The translations under genes and the position numbers were made by a program. Below, in pieces: positions 36,443-45,182 of a stretch of DNA of 64,000 nucleotides. Origin of the DNA: Olsenella sp. An290. GTDB lineage: Bacteria > Actinomycetota > Coriobacteriia > Coriobacteriales > Atopobiaceae. The stretch spans positions 58,033-122,032 of the forward strand of contig NZ_NFIU01000006.1 of the NCBI RefSeq assembly GCF_002159535.1, read 5' to 3'. Position 1 is the first letter of the stretch; each line of letters begins with the position of its first letter. The notes beneath the pieces were generated by a model that saw nothing but the letters and a program-made list of their open reading frames with translations, was not told the DNA's origin and made no database searches.

Positions 36443-36731
36443 CGGACAAGAAACGCCCCCGGTGCGCGCGGGACAGCGCGCACTCGTCAATTCCCGTGTC
36501 CGTACGGACGAGAAACGCCCCCAGTGCACGCCGCGACGCGCGCACTGGGGGCGTTTCTTGTCCCGCTCCAAAAGTTGCGCCCAGTGCGCGCCCGCTCCCC
36601 CGCCGCATGCGCGCACCCGACGTTTTTCTCGTCCGTCCGGAATGAAATCGCGCCGAGTGCGCGGAAGCCAGCGCGCACTGGGCTCGATCTCTGGTCCCCG
36701 GACCAAAGTGCCCACGAGTGCGCGCCGCTCA
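36443..36731 (+). repeat. Array of about 4.5 tandem ~63-bp imperfect palindromes
   Basis: Units start near 36443, 36505, 36566, 36636 and 36700 (the last a half). Each has a left arm (G)GACNAGAAACGCCC, an inner CAGTGCGCG, a short loop, GCGCGCACTGGG and a right arm ending TTTCTTGTCC. The second unit is nearly perfect over 58 bp. The 484-bp gap 36354-36837 has no supported gene; long frames through it are artefacts of this array. Confidence 0.85.
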
Positions 36732-36837
36732 GCCCGCCAAAGCGCGAGAGGTGGCCGACAAGAACAACGAGCCCCGCAAGGGCAGCGGGCAAGGCCGGGC
36801 CGCGCCCGCGCGGGATGCTCCGCCCCGCCGCCGCCCG

Positions 36838-39800
36838 TCAAACCATCCCGGGTTTGTCGCGGGTGCCCGCGGGGCGGAAGAGGCGGGTGATGAGGAAGGT
36901 CGCGGCGGCGGCATCGAGAAGCGCGAGGCCCGTGCCAAGCCAGTTGAAGGACTCCGTCTTGAGCGGGCGGTCGAGGGTCGGCGCGCCCGTGGCGCGGGCC
37001 TGCTCGTTGTACGCGAGGTTCGCCGCCCGTGCGTTGAGCCACACGTAGAGCACGTCCTTCGTCGCGCGCCGCAGGTTGGTCACGTAGCTCGCCGCAAGCG
37101 CCTCGTCCCCGGTCCCGCGCACGCGGGCGAGCGCGGTCGAGTCAAACCCAAAGGCAAAGCTCCCGTTGCGGAAGACCCCGTCCATGTAGAGGTCGCTCCC
37201 CGCACGCAGGGCCTGGTCCGCGTTCATGTACTGCTGGTGGTCGGCGTAGTCCGTGATGACGGCACCCGCAAAGCCCCACTCCCCGCGCAGCACCTCGGTG
37301 AGGAGCGCCGTGCTGCCGCCGGCCCAGACGGCGCCCACCCGGTTGTACGACGTCATGACTCCCGTGGTGCCGCCCCGCACGGCGATCTGGAACGGCCGGA
37401 GGTAGAGCTCGCGCAGGGCCTGCTCGGTGAGCCAGGTGTAGAGCCCGTCGCGATAGGAGTCCTGGTTGTTCACCGCAAAGTGCTTGAGGAAGCAGTAGGT
37501 GCCCGCCTCCCGCGCGCCCGCCGTGACCTCGCGGGCAGTCACGCCGCAGACCAGCGGGTCCTCCGCGTAATACTCGTAGTTGCGCCCGCCAATGGGCGTG
37601 CGGTGCAGGTCCGCGCAGGGCGCGTAGAGCCCGTCGACCCCCAGCACCGCCGCCTCGAGCCCCAGCTGCCGGCCATACTCCCGCGCGAGCCCCGGGTTCC
37701 ACGTCTGCGCAAGGACCGTGGGCCCGGGATAGCCCACACCTGAGGCAAGCTGGTTGAACGACCCCACCTGCGCGGGCCCGTCCACCTCCTTGGTGAGCGG
37801 CTTCGAGAGCGTCTTGATCCGTCCCGTGGCCAGGTATCCGTGCAGGACCAGGGAGCTCATGTCGTCCACGGAGAGGCTGTCTAAGAGCGTGTCCCAGACC
37901 GCGCTCTCGTACTTCTCGCCCAGATGGCGCGCGATGGCGGTCAGCTGCCCGTTCTCCGTCAGGGTGAGAACCGCGCTCGTCGTGGAGGCGAGCGGCTGGC
38001 CAAGCGACACCTCGCCGCGAGCCACCAGCTCCTCGTAGGCCTGTGCGTCCTCCTTGACCTGGTCCTCGCCGTAGAGGTTGAGCGCCCGGACGTTATCCGT
38101 CATCTCCCGGTCAGGGCTCGGCTCGCTCGGGAAGGTCCCGGCAAAGTCCGCGCGGGAGAGATACGTCAGCCCCGCGCCCGAGTCCGACCCGTCAACGGAG
38201 ACGCCGTCCACCGCGGAGTCCCCCGTGAAGCGACTGGTCACCTCCGCGCCCGTGGCAAGATCGTCCCGGCACAAGATCGTGGCAGGCACCCGCAACGTGG
38301 TGCGCGCCCGCGTGCAGGCCGCGGGCTCGTGCGCGTTGCGGCGGAGCTCGACCGCGTAGTCCCCGGCCTCGAGCTCGTAGCCCGCAAAGCCGTTGGCGCT
38401 GGCGTCGTCGTGGTCGAAGGAGGCAACGTCGTCCAGCAGGAAGGACACGGTGACGTCCTGGCTCTCCCCCGGCTCCAGGAGGCCCGTCTTCTGGTAGCCC
38501 ACGAGCACCCAGGCCGCCTTCTCGATCCCACCCGCACGGTAGGGCGCGGAGCAGTAGAGCTGCACCACGTCCCGACCCGCGACGGACCCCGTGTTGGTCA
38601 CGCGCACCACGACCGAGAAGGACGTGTCGCGCCCCACGGACGCCCCGCTTGCGTGAGACCGCTCGACGACCTCCCACGAGAAGTCCGTGTAGCTGAGGCC
38701 AAAGCCAAAGGGATACTGCACGACGCCGTCGTAGCCCGTGCCGTGCTCGTTCTCCACGCCGTCCCAGAACCCCTCGGCGTCGGCCGTCTCGTACCAGCGA
38801 TAGCCCACGTAGATGCCCTCGGCGTAGTCGACGAAGCGCACGGCGTCATAGGGCTCGGTCACGCCCACGTTGACGTTGAGGGTGCCGTCGGCCGGGTAGA
38901 GCCCCTCGGCGCCCAGGTAGCGCCCCTCCCCCAGCTCGCCCGCGTTTGCCCAGCTCGCAGCCGTCGCAAAGTCGTAGGCGTAGGTGTCGGTGGTGCGCCC
39001 GGAGGGGTTGGTCGCCCCCGTGAGGACGTCCACCACCGCGCGGGCGCCCACCTCCCCCGTGGCTCCCACGAGAAGCGCCGCGTCGATGCCGGGGACGGTC
39101 TCCAGCTCGCCGAGCTCCATCGCGTTGGTGGAGTTGACGAGCACGACCACGCGCTCGTAGGTGGCGCCCACGTAGCGCAGCAGGTCCTCCTCCTCGCGCG
39201 AGAGCTCGAGGTAGCCGCGCGAGGCGTCGATCTCAAGTTCGCCGCCGCGCTCCACCACCTTGTGCTGGGCCTGCGGGCAGTCGATGGACTCGCCCGAGAC
39301 GCGGCCTATGACCACGAGCGCCGTGTCGGAGAAGGCGCGGGCGTCCTCCAGGAGCTCGGGCGTGTAGCAGGACTCGTCGCGGACGGAGGGCTCAAAGAGG
39401 CGGCAGAACTCGGACGCGTGGCTGTTGAGCGCGCCGGCGGAGGCAAACGTGCGCTCGCCGCAAAAGTCGCGGTACATGTCCGCGAGCCGCTCGTTATAGG
39501 ACAGGCCGGCCTCGGAGAGCGCGTCGAGCAGCCCCATCGTGGACCCCGCCACCTGCCCGGAGCCCGAGCCGCTCGCGGCCCACTGGGTCGAGGCCCACCC
39601 AAACACGTTCACGCGCCGAACGTCGGCGGGAAGCGGGAGCGCCGCGTCCTCGTTGCGCAGGAGGACGATGCCCTCTCCCTCGACGCGCTCGGCGAGCGCG
39701 CGGCCCGCCGCCATCGTGGCGTCGCGGCGCTCCTCCGAGATGACCACCTGCTCGCCGATCCCCAGGTAGGAGTTCACGGTATCGCCCAGGAGAACCACGG

Positions 39801-39888
39801 CCACGTTGGCCGCCACGAGCGCGCCAAGGGCCACGACGGCCCCCGCCCCCGCGACGACCCGTGCGATTCTGCGGCCCTTCCCGTCCAC
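36838..39888 (-). CDS. Membrane-bound GH3 beta-glycosidase with swapped domain order
   Basis: Predicted beta-glucosidase-like enzyme of 1016 residues. The GTG at 39888 is chosen because AAGGAGG lies 5 bp upstream; earlier ATGs lack a site. An N-terminal transmembrane helix (about 8-36) is followed by the GH3 C-terminal alpha/beta domain (GEGIVLLRNEDAALPLP), a fibronectin-III-like domain (PFGFGLSYTDFSW, then VTNTGSVAGRDVVQLY), and only then the GH3 N-terminal barrel with FLKHFAVNNQDSYRDG and the probable nucleophile Asp in GAVITDYADH. A second hydrophobic helix lies near the C-terminus (GLALLDAAAATFLITRLF). Inverted GH3 order is known in some Firmicutes and actinobacterial enzymes. Substrate unknown. 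Confidence 0.88.
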   Translation of the reverse strand: MDGKGRRIARVVAGAGAVVALGALVAANVAVVLLGDTVNSYLGIGEQVVISEERRDATMAAGRALAERVEGEGIVLLRNEDAALPLPADVRRVNVFGWASTQWAASGSGSGQVAGSTMGLLDALSEAGLSYNERLADMYRDFCGERTFASAGALNSHASEFCRLFEPSVRDESCYTPELLEDARAFSDTALVVIGRVSGESIDCPQAQHKVVERGGELEIDASRGYLELSREEEDLLRYVGATYERVVVLVNSTNAMELGELETVPGIDAALLVGATGEVGARAVVDVLTGATNPSGRTTDTYAYDFATAASWANAGELGEGRYLGAEGLYPADGTLNVNVGVTEPYDAVRFVDYAEGIYVGYRWYETADAEGFWDGVENEHGTGYDGVVQYPFGFGLSYTDFSWEVVERSHASGASVGRDTSFSVVVRVTNTGSVAGRDVVQLYCSAPYRAGGIEKAAWVLVGYQKTGLLEPGESQDVTVSFLLDDVASFDHDDASANGFAGYELEAGDYAVELRRNAHEPAACTRARTTLRVPATILCRDDLATGAEVTSRFTGDSAVDGVSVDGSDSGAGLTYLSRADFAGTFPSEPSPDREMTDNVRALNLYGEDQVKEDAQAYEELVARGEVSLGQPLASTTSAVLTLTENGQLTAIARHLGEKYESAVWDTLLDSLSVDDMSSLVLHGYLATGRIKTLSKPLTKEVDGPAQVGSFNQLASGVGYPGPTVLAQTWNPGLAREYGRQLGLEAAVLGVDGLYAPCADLHRTPIGGRNYEYYAEDPLVCGVTAREVTAGAREAGTYCFLKHFAVNNQDSYRDGLYTWLTEQALRELYLRPFQIAVRGGTTGVMTSYNRVGAVWAGGSTALLTEVLRGEWGFAGAVITDYADHQQYMNADQALRAGSDLYMDGVFRNGSFAFGFDSTALARVRGTGDEALAASYVTNLRRATKDVLYVWLNARAANLAYNEQARATGAPTLDRPLKTESFNWLGTGLALLDAAAATFLITRLFRPAGTRDKPGMV

Positions 39889-39950
39889 GCGCGCCTCCTT
39901 GCCCTGCGGGGCGGGCGGTTCTTCTCGCCTTTGCCCCGTCGCCACAAGTG

Positions 39951-40068
39951 TACAATGGCCCATGGTAAATCCCTCAAGAGAAAGGTCCGCATGAAACCTC
40001 GACCTCACCGTCGATGACCTGCGGCGCGCTCACTGGGCGCGTCGGATGACGCCAGCAGAGGAGCGCTC
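39951..40068 (+). promoter_or_regulatory. Putative promoter and leader of the magnesium module
   Basis: TACAAT at 39951-39956 is a candidate -10 box. A leader of about 105 nt would follow, containing a GCGCGC/GGCGCG(T) hairpin at about 40023-40042. I see no M-box consensus. Confidence 0.35.
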
Positions 40069-41700
40069 ATGATCTACCTGTCCCAGCTCTTGGGAAACCC
40101 CGTTCTTGACGCCGACGGCGAGAAGGTCGGCACCGTGTCCGACCTCGGCATTGCCACCGGCGAGGTCTTTCCCCGCATCACGAGCCTCGCGTTCATGGGG
40201 CCCGGGCGCACGCCCATCATGATCTCGTGGCGCAAGTTCGTGGACACCTACGACGAGCACGAGGTCCACCTTAAGGCCATTGCCACGGACCTGCGCTTCT
40301 CCTACCTCCAGCCTGACGAGGTGCTGCTTGCGCGCGACATCCTGAACAAGCAGATCGTGGACACCCACGGGATGCGCGTCGTCCGCGTGAATGACCTCAA
40401 GCTCTCCGACACCAGCTCGACGCAGCTGCGCCTGCTGGGCGCCGAGGTGGGCGCGCGCGGCATCCTGCGTACGCTCCACCCCGCCCTCGAGCGCGTGGCG
40501 CTGCGCCTGGCCCGCACCTTTGGCCACCCGCTGCCCGAGCGCATCATCGCGTGGAACTACATGGACCTCGTCGAGCGCGACCTCTCCAACGTCAAGCTCT
40601 CCGTGAGCCACAAGACGCTCGACGACATGCACCCCGCCGACATCGCCGACATCATCGAGCGGCTGGACCCGCGCCTGCGCGGCCAGGTCTTTGCGCAGCT
40701 GGACGACGAGCAGCGCGCCAGCGCCATGGCCGAGTTCGACGACGACGCGATGGCGGCCGAGCTCATGGGCTCGCTCGACGAGACGGACGCCTCGCGCATG
40801 CTCTCCGAGATGGACCCGGACGACGCCGCCGAGCTGGTCTCCGAGCTCGACTACGACAAGGCCGAGAAGCTCCTGCGCCTGATGGGCGTCCAGGAGCAGC
40901 GCGCGATCCGCCAGCTTCTGGGCTACCGCGAGAGCACCGCGGGCCGCATCATGACCTCCGAGGTGGCCACGGTCGGCGAGGGCGCCACGGTGGCCGACGC
41001 CGTGGAGATGCTGCGCGGGCTCGACGACGACTTCGAGGAGGTGCGCTACGTCTACCTCGTCGACGAGGCGGGCAAGCTCGCCGGCGTGGTGCCCCTGCGC
41101 GGGCTCATCGTGTCCGCGCCGGAGACGCCGCTCTCCGAGCTCGCGACGGTGGACCTCATCACGGCGAGCCCCGAGGACGACCAGGAGGCCGTCGCGGAGA
41201 ACATCGCCAAGTACAACCTGCTCGCCATGCCCGTCGTGGCCGACGACGGGCGGCTCCTGGGCATCGTCACCGTTGACGACGCGCTCGACGTCATGGAGGA
41301 GGAACACGCCGAGGACCTGCGCGTGGCCGGCGGCTCGGCGGACGGCGAGGCCTCCGAGCACGGCGGGGAGCTCGTGTGGCTTCTGCGCCGCAACGTCTGG
41401 TTCTTCCTGTGGCTGGTCGTGGTAGCCGTAGGCGCGCTCGCCACGGGCGGGCTCATCCCGCTGGTGGAGGTGCTGCTGGCCTGCGCGGCGCTGCCCATCG
41501 CGCTGGTGCTGGCGGACGACTCGGTGAGCTACGTGACCAACTTCTTCCTTGAGAACGACCCCGACGACGAGGACGCCCCCTCGATGGTGGGCTTCACGTT
41601 CAAGGGGCTCCTTCTCGGCGTGGCCCTGGGCGCGCTCGACGTGCTTTTGGCCATGGCGCTCACCAACGTGATCTTTGCGGGCAGCCCCACCGGCCCGTGA
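40069..41700 (+). CDS. PRC-barrel / MgtE N-domain / CBS protein lacking the MgtE channel
   Basis: Protein of 543 residues. Residues 1-150 form PRC-barrel-like segments (GEKVGTVSDLGI, RVVRVNDLKL). Then an MgtE N domain (about 185-290; DMHPADIADIIERLDPRLRGQVFAQL, MDPDDAAELVSELDYDKAEKLL) and two CBS domains (about 300-425; MTSEVATVGEGATVADAVEML, NLLAMPVVADDGRLLGIVTVDD) follow. In MgtE these cytoplasmic domains sense Mg2+ and close the pore. Here the five-helix pore is replaced by only about three hydrophobic segments (450-540) without MgtE-like motifs. GAGGAGCGCTC precedes the ATG at 40069. The stop overlaps the next start. Likely a Mg2+-sensing partner of the downstream transporter. Confidence 0.8.
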   Translation: MIYLSQLLGNPVLDADGEKVGTVSDLGIATGEVFPRITSLAFMGPGRTPIMISWRKFVDTYDEHEVHLKAIATDLRFSYLQPDEVLLARDILNKQIVDTHGMRVVRVNDLKLSDTSSTQLRLLGAEVGARGILRTLHPALERVALRLARTFGHPLPERIIAWNYMDLVERDLSNVKLSVSHKTLDDMHPADIADIIERLDPRLRGQVFAQLDDEQRASAMAEFDDDAMAAELMGSLDETDASRMLSEMDPDDAAELVSELDYDKAEKLLRLMGVQEQRAIRQLLGYRESTAGRIMTSEVATVGEGATVADAVEMLRGLDDDFEEVRYVYLVDEAGKLAGVVPLRGLIVSAPETPLSELATVDLITASPEDDQEAVAENIAKYNLLAMPVVADDGRLLGIVTVDDALDVMEEEHAEDLRVAGGSADGEASEHGGELVWLLRRNVWFFLWLVVVAVGALATGGLIPLVEVLLACAALPIALVLADDSVSYVTNFFLENDPDDEDAPSMVGFTFKGLLLGVALGALDVLLAMALTNVIFAGSPTGP

Positions 41701-41915
41701 GCGGCGCGCTGACGGCGGGCTTCCTGGGAGCTGCCGTGGCGATCTTTGTCTCGTTTGCGAGCTCTCCCGTCTACCTGGCCATCCTGCGGAGGCGCGAGGA
41801 GCGCAACCAGGAGACCTCCGGCTTTGCCCTGTCCGTCGTTGCCATGCTCGTGACCGTGGCGGTGTTTGGCGTGACGCTCGTGGCGCTCGCCGGGCCGCTG
41901 GGGATGCTCGCGTAG
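41697..41915 (+). CDS. Small two-helix membrane protein
   Basis: Protein of 72 residues with two predicted transmembrane helices (FLGAAVAIFVSFASSPVYLA and SVVAMLVTVAVFGVTLVALA) joined by a charged loop (RRREERNQETS). The GTG at 41697 overlaps the preceding stop as GTGA, and its stop shares a base with the next start as TAGTG, so all three genes are translationally coupled. No family recognised; a small subunit or regulator of the transporter is plausible. Confidence 0.6.
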   Translation: MSGALTAGFLGAAVAIFVSFASSPVYLAILRRREERNQETSGFALSVVAMLVTVAVFGVTLVALAGPLGMLA

Positions 41916-43318
41916 TGGCGGGCGAGAAGGACACGGCCGGGCTCGCGACGGGCGGCGCGGAACGCGACGGCGCGGCGACGACCGCTGCCGCCGGCCCTGA
42001 CGCCGTGCGGGCAGACGGCGGCCGCGAAGCTGACGCGGGGAATGCCGGCAGCGGGCGCAGCGCCAACGCAAAGGATGCCGCCAGTGGACGCGGGCATCGC
42101 CTCAAGCTGCGGCTCGTCTTCGCCGCGATGGGCCCGGGCCTGCTCGCCGCGCTCGCGGGCGCGGACGCGGGCGGCGTGGCCACCTACTCAAACGCCGGCG
42201 CCAACTTTGGGTTCGGCCAGCTCTGGGCCGTCCCCGTCATGTGCTTCCTGCTCATCGTGGCGCAGGAGACGGCCGCGCGCATGGGCTGCGTCACGGGCAA
42301 GGGCCTCGCGTCGCTCATCCGCGAGCAGTTTGGCGTCCGACGCTCCGCGCTCGCAATGCTCGCGCTTCTCGTGTCCAACACAACCGTCACGCTCTCGGAG
42401 TTTGCGGGAATAGCCTCGGGCCTCGCCCTCTTTGGCGTGCCCACGTACGTCTCTGTCCCCATTGCGGCGGTTGCCATCTGGTCGCTCACCATGAGCGGCT
42501 CCTACCGGCGCATCGAGAAAATCCTCCTGGCCGTGGCCTGCGTCTTTCTCACCTACGTCGTCGCCGGCTTCATGGTGGGGCCAGACTGGGGCGCCGCCCT
42601 CAGGAGCACGCTCGTGCCGCACATCGAGGGCACGCCGCAGTACCTCTCGCTGCTCGTGGCCAGCGTGGGCACCGCCATCGCCCCGTGGATGCTCTTCCTG
42701 GCGCAGTCCAACGTGGTCGAAAAGAACGCCCACGCCGAGGACCTCCCCTACCAGCGCATCGACACGGTGACGGGCGCCGTGGCCGCAAGCGCGATCTCCT
42801 GGTTCATCATCCTCACCACGGGCACGGTGCTGCACCCGGCGGGGATCGTCGTGAGCGGGGCCGAGGCCGCGGCGGCCGCGCTCGCGCCCCTCGTGGGCGA
42901 CTACGCGGAGGCGCTCTTTGGCGCGGGCCTGGTGGGGGCCTCGTTCCTTGCGGCGTGCGTGCTGCCCGGCATCACGTCGAGCGCCATCTGCGAGGCGTTT
43001 GGATGGGAGCGGGGAGCGGACCGCAGCTGGTCCGAGGCCCCGGCGTATCGCGGCATCATCACCGCGGTCATCTGCATCTCGGCGGTCGTGGTGCTCCTGC
43101 CCAACGTCAACCTCTTCGGCATCATGATGGTCGCGCAGGTCATCAACGGCGTGCTGCTGCCGGTCCTTCTGGTCTTCATGGTGCTCATTGCGAGCGACCG
43201 CCACGTCATGGGGCGCTACGTCAACAGCCGCCTCTGGAACGCGCTCACGTGGTTCATGATCTGCGCCGTGGTGGTGCTGACCGTTGTGATGTTTGTCATG
43301 CAGGCCATGGGGATGTAG
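41915..43318 (+). CDS. NRAMP-related transporter, probable NRMT-type Mg2+ transporter
   Basis: Integral membrane protein of 467 residues with about 11 helices. An N-terminal Ala/Gly/Asp-rich cytoplasmic segment of about 60 residues precedes the transporter core. The canonical NRAMP helix-1 motif DPGN is replaced by DAGG in ALAGADAGGVATYS. The helix-6 metal-selecting Met of NRAMP is absent: GTAIAPWMLFLAQS. These changes are those reported for NRAMP-related Mg2+ transporters (NRMTs), one of which was studied from Eggerthella lenta. The GTG at 41915 is supported by coupling with the preceding gene. The MgtE-like sensor upstream strengthens the Mg2+ assignment. Confidence 0.85.
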   Translation: MAGEKDTAGLATGGAERDGAATTAAAGPDAVRADGGREADAGNAGSGRSANAKDAASGRGHRLKLRLVFAAMGPGLLAALAGADAGGVATYSNAGANFGFGQLWAVPVMCFLLIVAQETAARMGCVTGKGLASLIREQFGVRRSALAMLALLVSNTTVTLSEFAGIASGLALFGVPTYVSVPIAAVAIWSLTMSGSYRRIEKILLAVACVFLTYVVAGFMVGPDWGAALRSTLVPHIEGTPQYLSLLVASVGTAIAPWMLFLAQSNVVEKNAHAEDLPYQRIDTVTGAVAASAISWFIILTTGTVLHPAGIVVSGAEAAAAALAPLVGDYAEALFGAGLVGASFLAACVLPGITSSAICEAFGWERGADRSWSEAPAYRGIITAVICISAVVVLLPNVNLFGIMMVAQVINGVLLPVLLVFMVLIASDRHVMGRYVNSRLWNALTWFMICAVVVLTVVMFVMQAMGM

Positions 43319-43382
43319 GCGGGCGGCTGGCGCGCGACGGCTGCGCGGCATACCCGTGGCAGCTGCGCGGGACGCCCGCGCG

Positions 43383-44231
43383 CTACGCCGGGCGGATGCA
43401 GAAGAGGCTCGCGTCATCCGAGCGCTTGAGCCGGGGATGCGTGGTGTAATCCGGGTCGGCCGCCTCCTCAGCTCGCAGGCGGCCGAGCAGCTCCCCTGCG
43501 CGCCCGGGCGTCAGGGCCGGAAGCTCGCGCGCGGCGTCCGCCAGGGCAAAGTCGCCGAACACGCGCCAGAAGCCGTCGCTCATGCCCGCCACGGCCACCA
43601 CCTCCGCGAGCGGGAGCGACGCCCGGCGAAGGTGCGCCAGGCCCGTGCCTGTGGGGTCCAGGCACCAGTAGCCGCCCTCGGTGTTGCGCAGGCGCCGATG
43701 GGCCACGATGACGTCCTGCACGAGCGCCCGCTTCTGCGGTCCCGTGAGGGGTCGGCCCGCCGCCCGCTCCACGCTTGCGCGGACGGCCTCCGCGTCCAGC
43801 CCCTCGAGCACCTCGTCCGTCGAGAGGAACACCGAGCCGTCACGCATCACGGCCACGAGGGGAGAGTCCGCAAGCCCGTAGAGCTCCACCGTGTCAGCCG
43901 TGAGGACGGCAAGCGCCAGCGTCGCGGAAGGAACTGAGTCCGGGTCCACGTCCGCGAGCGGTCGGCCAAGCGTCGCCTCAAGCTCCTCGCGCGCCGCAGT
44001 CACGGCCTCAGAAAGCGCCCGCTCAACCGGCGCGCCCGCATCGAGGGCCGCGCAGACGCCCTCCCCCACCGTGTGCGAGAGCCACTGCGCGTTGGTCGCA
44101 AAGCGGTCAGGAAAGAGCGCGTCTCCCGCAAGCCCCGTGGCACCGTCGATCACGATGCCGTAGCGCCCCGCGGAGCGCACGAAGTCCTCGTTTGCCGCGT
44201 TGCCGCGGTCGGTGAGCTGGAAGTGGGTCAT
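43383..44231 (-). CDS. PP2C-like serine/threonine phosphatase
   Basis: Cytoplasmic phosphatase-like protein of 282 residues. Metal-binding motifs resembling PP2C are present: RGNAANEDF near the N-terminus, VIDGATG, AGMSDGFW and SDDASLF at the C-terminus. The ATG at 44231 follows GAGGAGGCGCGC; an in-frame ATG at 44264 is less likely. No kinase gene is adjacent, so the target is unknown. It is convergent with the NRAMP-related gene. Confidence 0.8.
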   Translation of the reverse strand: MTHFQLTDRGNAANEDFVRSAGRYGIVIDGATGLAGDALFPDRFATNAQWLSHTVGEGVCAALDAGAPVERALSEAVTAAREELEATLGRPLADVDPDSVPSATLALAVLTADTVELYGLADSPLVAVMRDGSVFLSTDEVLEGLDAEAVRASVERAAGRPLTGPQKRALVQDVIVAHRRLRNTEGGYWCLDPTGTGLAHLRRASLPLAEVVAVAGMSDGFWRVFGDFALADAARELPALTPGRAGELLGRLRAEEAADPDYTTHPRLKRSDDASLFCIRPA

Positions 44232-44282
44232 GCGCGCCTCCTCAACGCCGGCCCGGGAGGGCACAAGACTGACAGCGGGCGG

Positions 44283-44291
44283 TGCTATACT
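44283..44291 (+). promoter_or_regulatory. Extended -10 promoter of the dCTP-deaminase-like gene
   Basis: TGCTATACT is an extended -10 element (TGn plus TATACT) about 37 bp before the ATG at 44328. No clear -35, as is common for extended -10 promoters. Confidence 0.5.
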
Positions 44292-44327
44292 AGCAAAGCA
44301 TCGTAGTGGTCACGGAGGAGTCGGACG

Positions 44328-45119
44328 ATGCTGCTAAGCCATCAAAGCATTCTGGGCTACATTGATTCAAACGTTATTGAGGAGGGCCGGAAGGAGAACG
44401 CCGGCCCCGTTTCCTATGACCTCACCACACAGCGCTTTTTCACCGACTCCAGCAGCTATAGCGCGGGACTGACCTCTTGCACGCTCAACCCCGGCGACTC
44501 GACCTTCGTCTCCTCGGTCGAGCGCATCAACCTTCCGACTGACCTCGCATGCCGCGTTCTCATCAAGAACTCTCGGCTGCGCCAGGGCCTCCGCCTCGAC
44601 GCGCCCCTCTACTTCCCCGGGCACAAGACGCGCGTGTACTTCCGCGTCACCAATGTCTCCAGTGATGCCATTGTGCTGGACACCACAAGGGGAATCGCCC
44701 AGCTGACGTTTGAGCGCCTGGACGAGCCCACGGACACCCCGTACGAGGGGACGTTCAGCGACGAGTTCTCCTTCAAGGGCATGGGAGACTATGAGTCGCT
44801 CTTTGGGAACGACCTCAAGAAGCTCGAGAACAAGGCGAGCGAGATCGAGGGCATCGAGAAGCGCATCTATGGCAACGTCATGACCCTCATGGCCATCTTC
44901 GCCGCCGTCTTCACGCTCGTCAACATCAACATGGAGTCGCAGGCCGCCGCAAGCGTCTCACTGGTCATTACGGTCAACCTTGCCACGGTGGGAAGCTTTG
45001 CCCTCCTTGCCGGACTCATTGCCCTCCCACTCAGGCCCAAGGAGCGCTACGCCAAGGTTGTCCCCTGGGCCATCGCCATCGTCTGCTACGCGGTCGCCGC
45101 ATTCATAGCGCTGAGGTAG
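44328..45119 (+). CDS. Membrane-tethered dCTP deaminase/dUTPase-like protein
   Basis: Protein of 263 residues. Residues 1-150 resemble the trimeric dCTP deaminase/dUTPase fold: GPVSYDLTTQRFF, then SVERINLPTDLACRVLIKNSRLRQGL, a divergent form of the RSSxARxGL motif. The catalytic Glu expected after the PG turn seems absent (YFPGHKTRVYFRVTN). A short coiled coil with EIEGIEKRIYGNV follows, then four predicted transmembrane helices (about 180-262). It may bind rather than deaminate nucleotides. Deaminase-fold proteins include antiphage proteins, and a membrane effector module is suggestive, but this role is speculation. GGAGGAGTCGGACG precedes the ATG. Confidence 0.65.
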   Translation: MLLSHQSILGYIDSNVIEEGRKENAGPVSYDLTTQRFFTDSSSYSAGLTSCTLNPGDSTFVSSVERINLPTDLACRVLIKNSRLRQGLRLDAPLYFPGHKTRVYFRVTNVSSDAIVLDTTRGIAQLTFERLDEPTDTPYEGTFSDEFSFKGMGDYESLFGNDLKKLENKASEIEGIEKRIYGNVMTLMAIFAAVFTLVNINMESQAAASVSLVITVNLATVGSFALLAGLIALPLRPKERYAKVVPWAIAIVCYAVAAFIALR

Positions 45120-45128
45120 CCAAGACGA

Positions 45129-45151
45129 GGGACCGACAGCCCCGTCGGCCC
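45129..45151 (+). terminator. Hairpin between convergent genes
   Basis: GGGACCGAC pairs with GTCGGCCC around an AGCCCC-type loop in the 63-bp gap between two convergent membrane-protein genes. It could serve both directions. Confidence 0.5.
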
Positions 45152-45182
45152 TGAGTGTCGAGCGAACGTTCTTCTCGCCAAT

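Noticed and set aside
31014..36608. 1864-codon minus-strand frame opposite the GH20 gene
   Set aside because: Antisense shadow; no domain, no ribosome-binding site, and it reads through the hairpin array.
36443..36731. CRISPR array or integron cassette array
   Set aside because: No constant repeat with unique spacers, no cas or integrase gene, and each unit is itself palindromic.
39957..40068. M-box (Mg2+) riboswitch upstream of the magnesium module
   Set aside because: The leader is short and no consensus blocks were recognisable; only one GC hairpin was seen.
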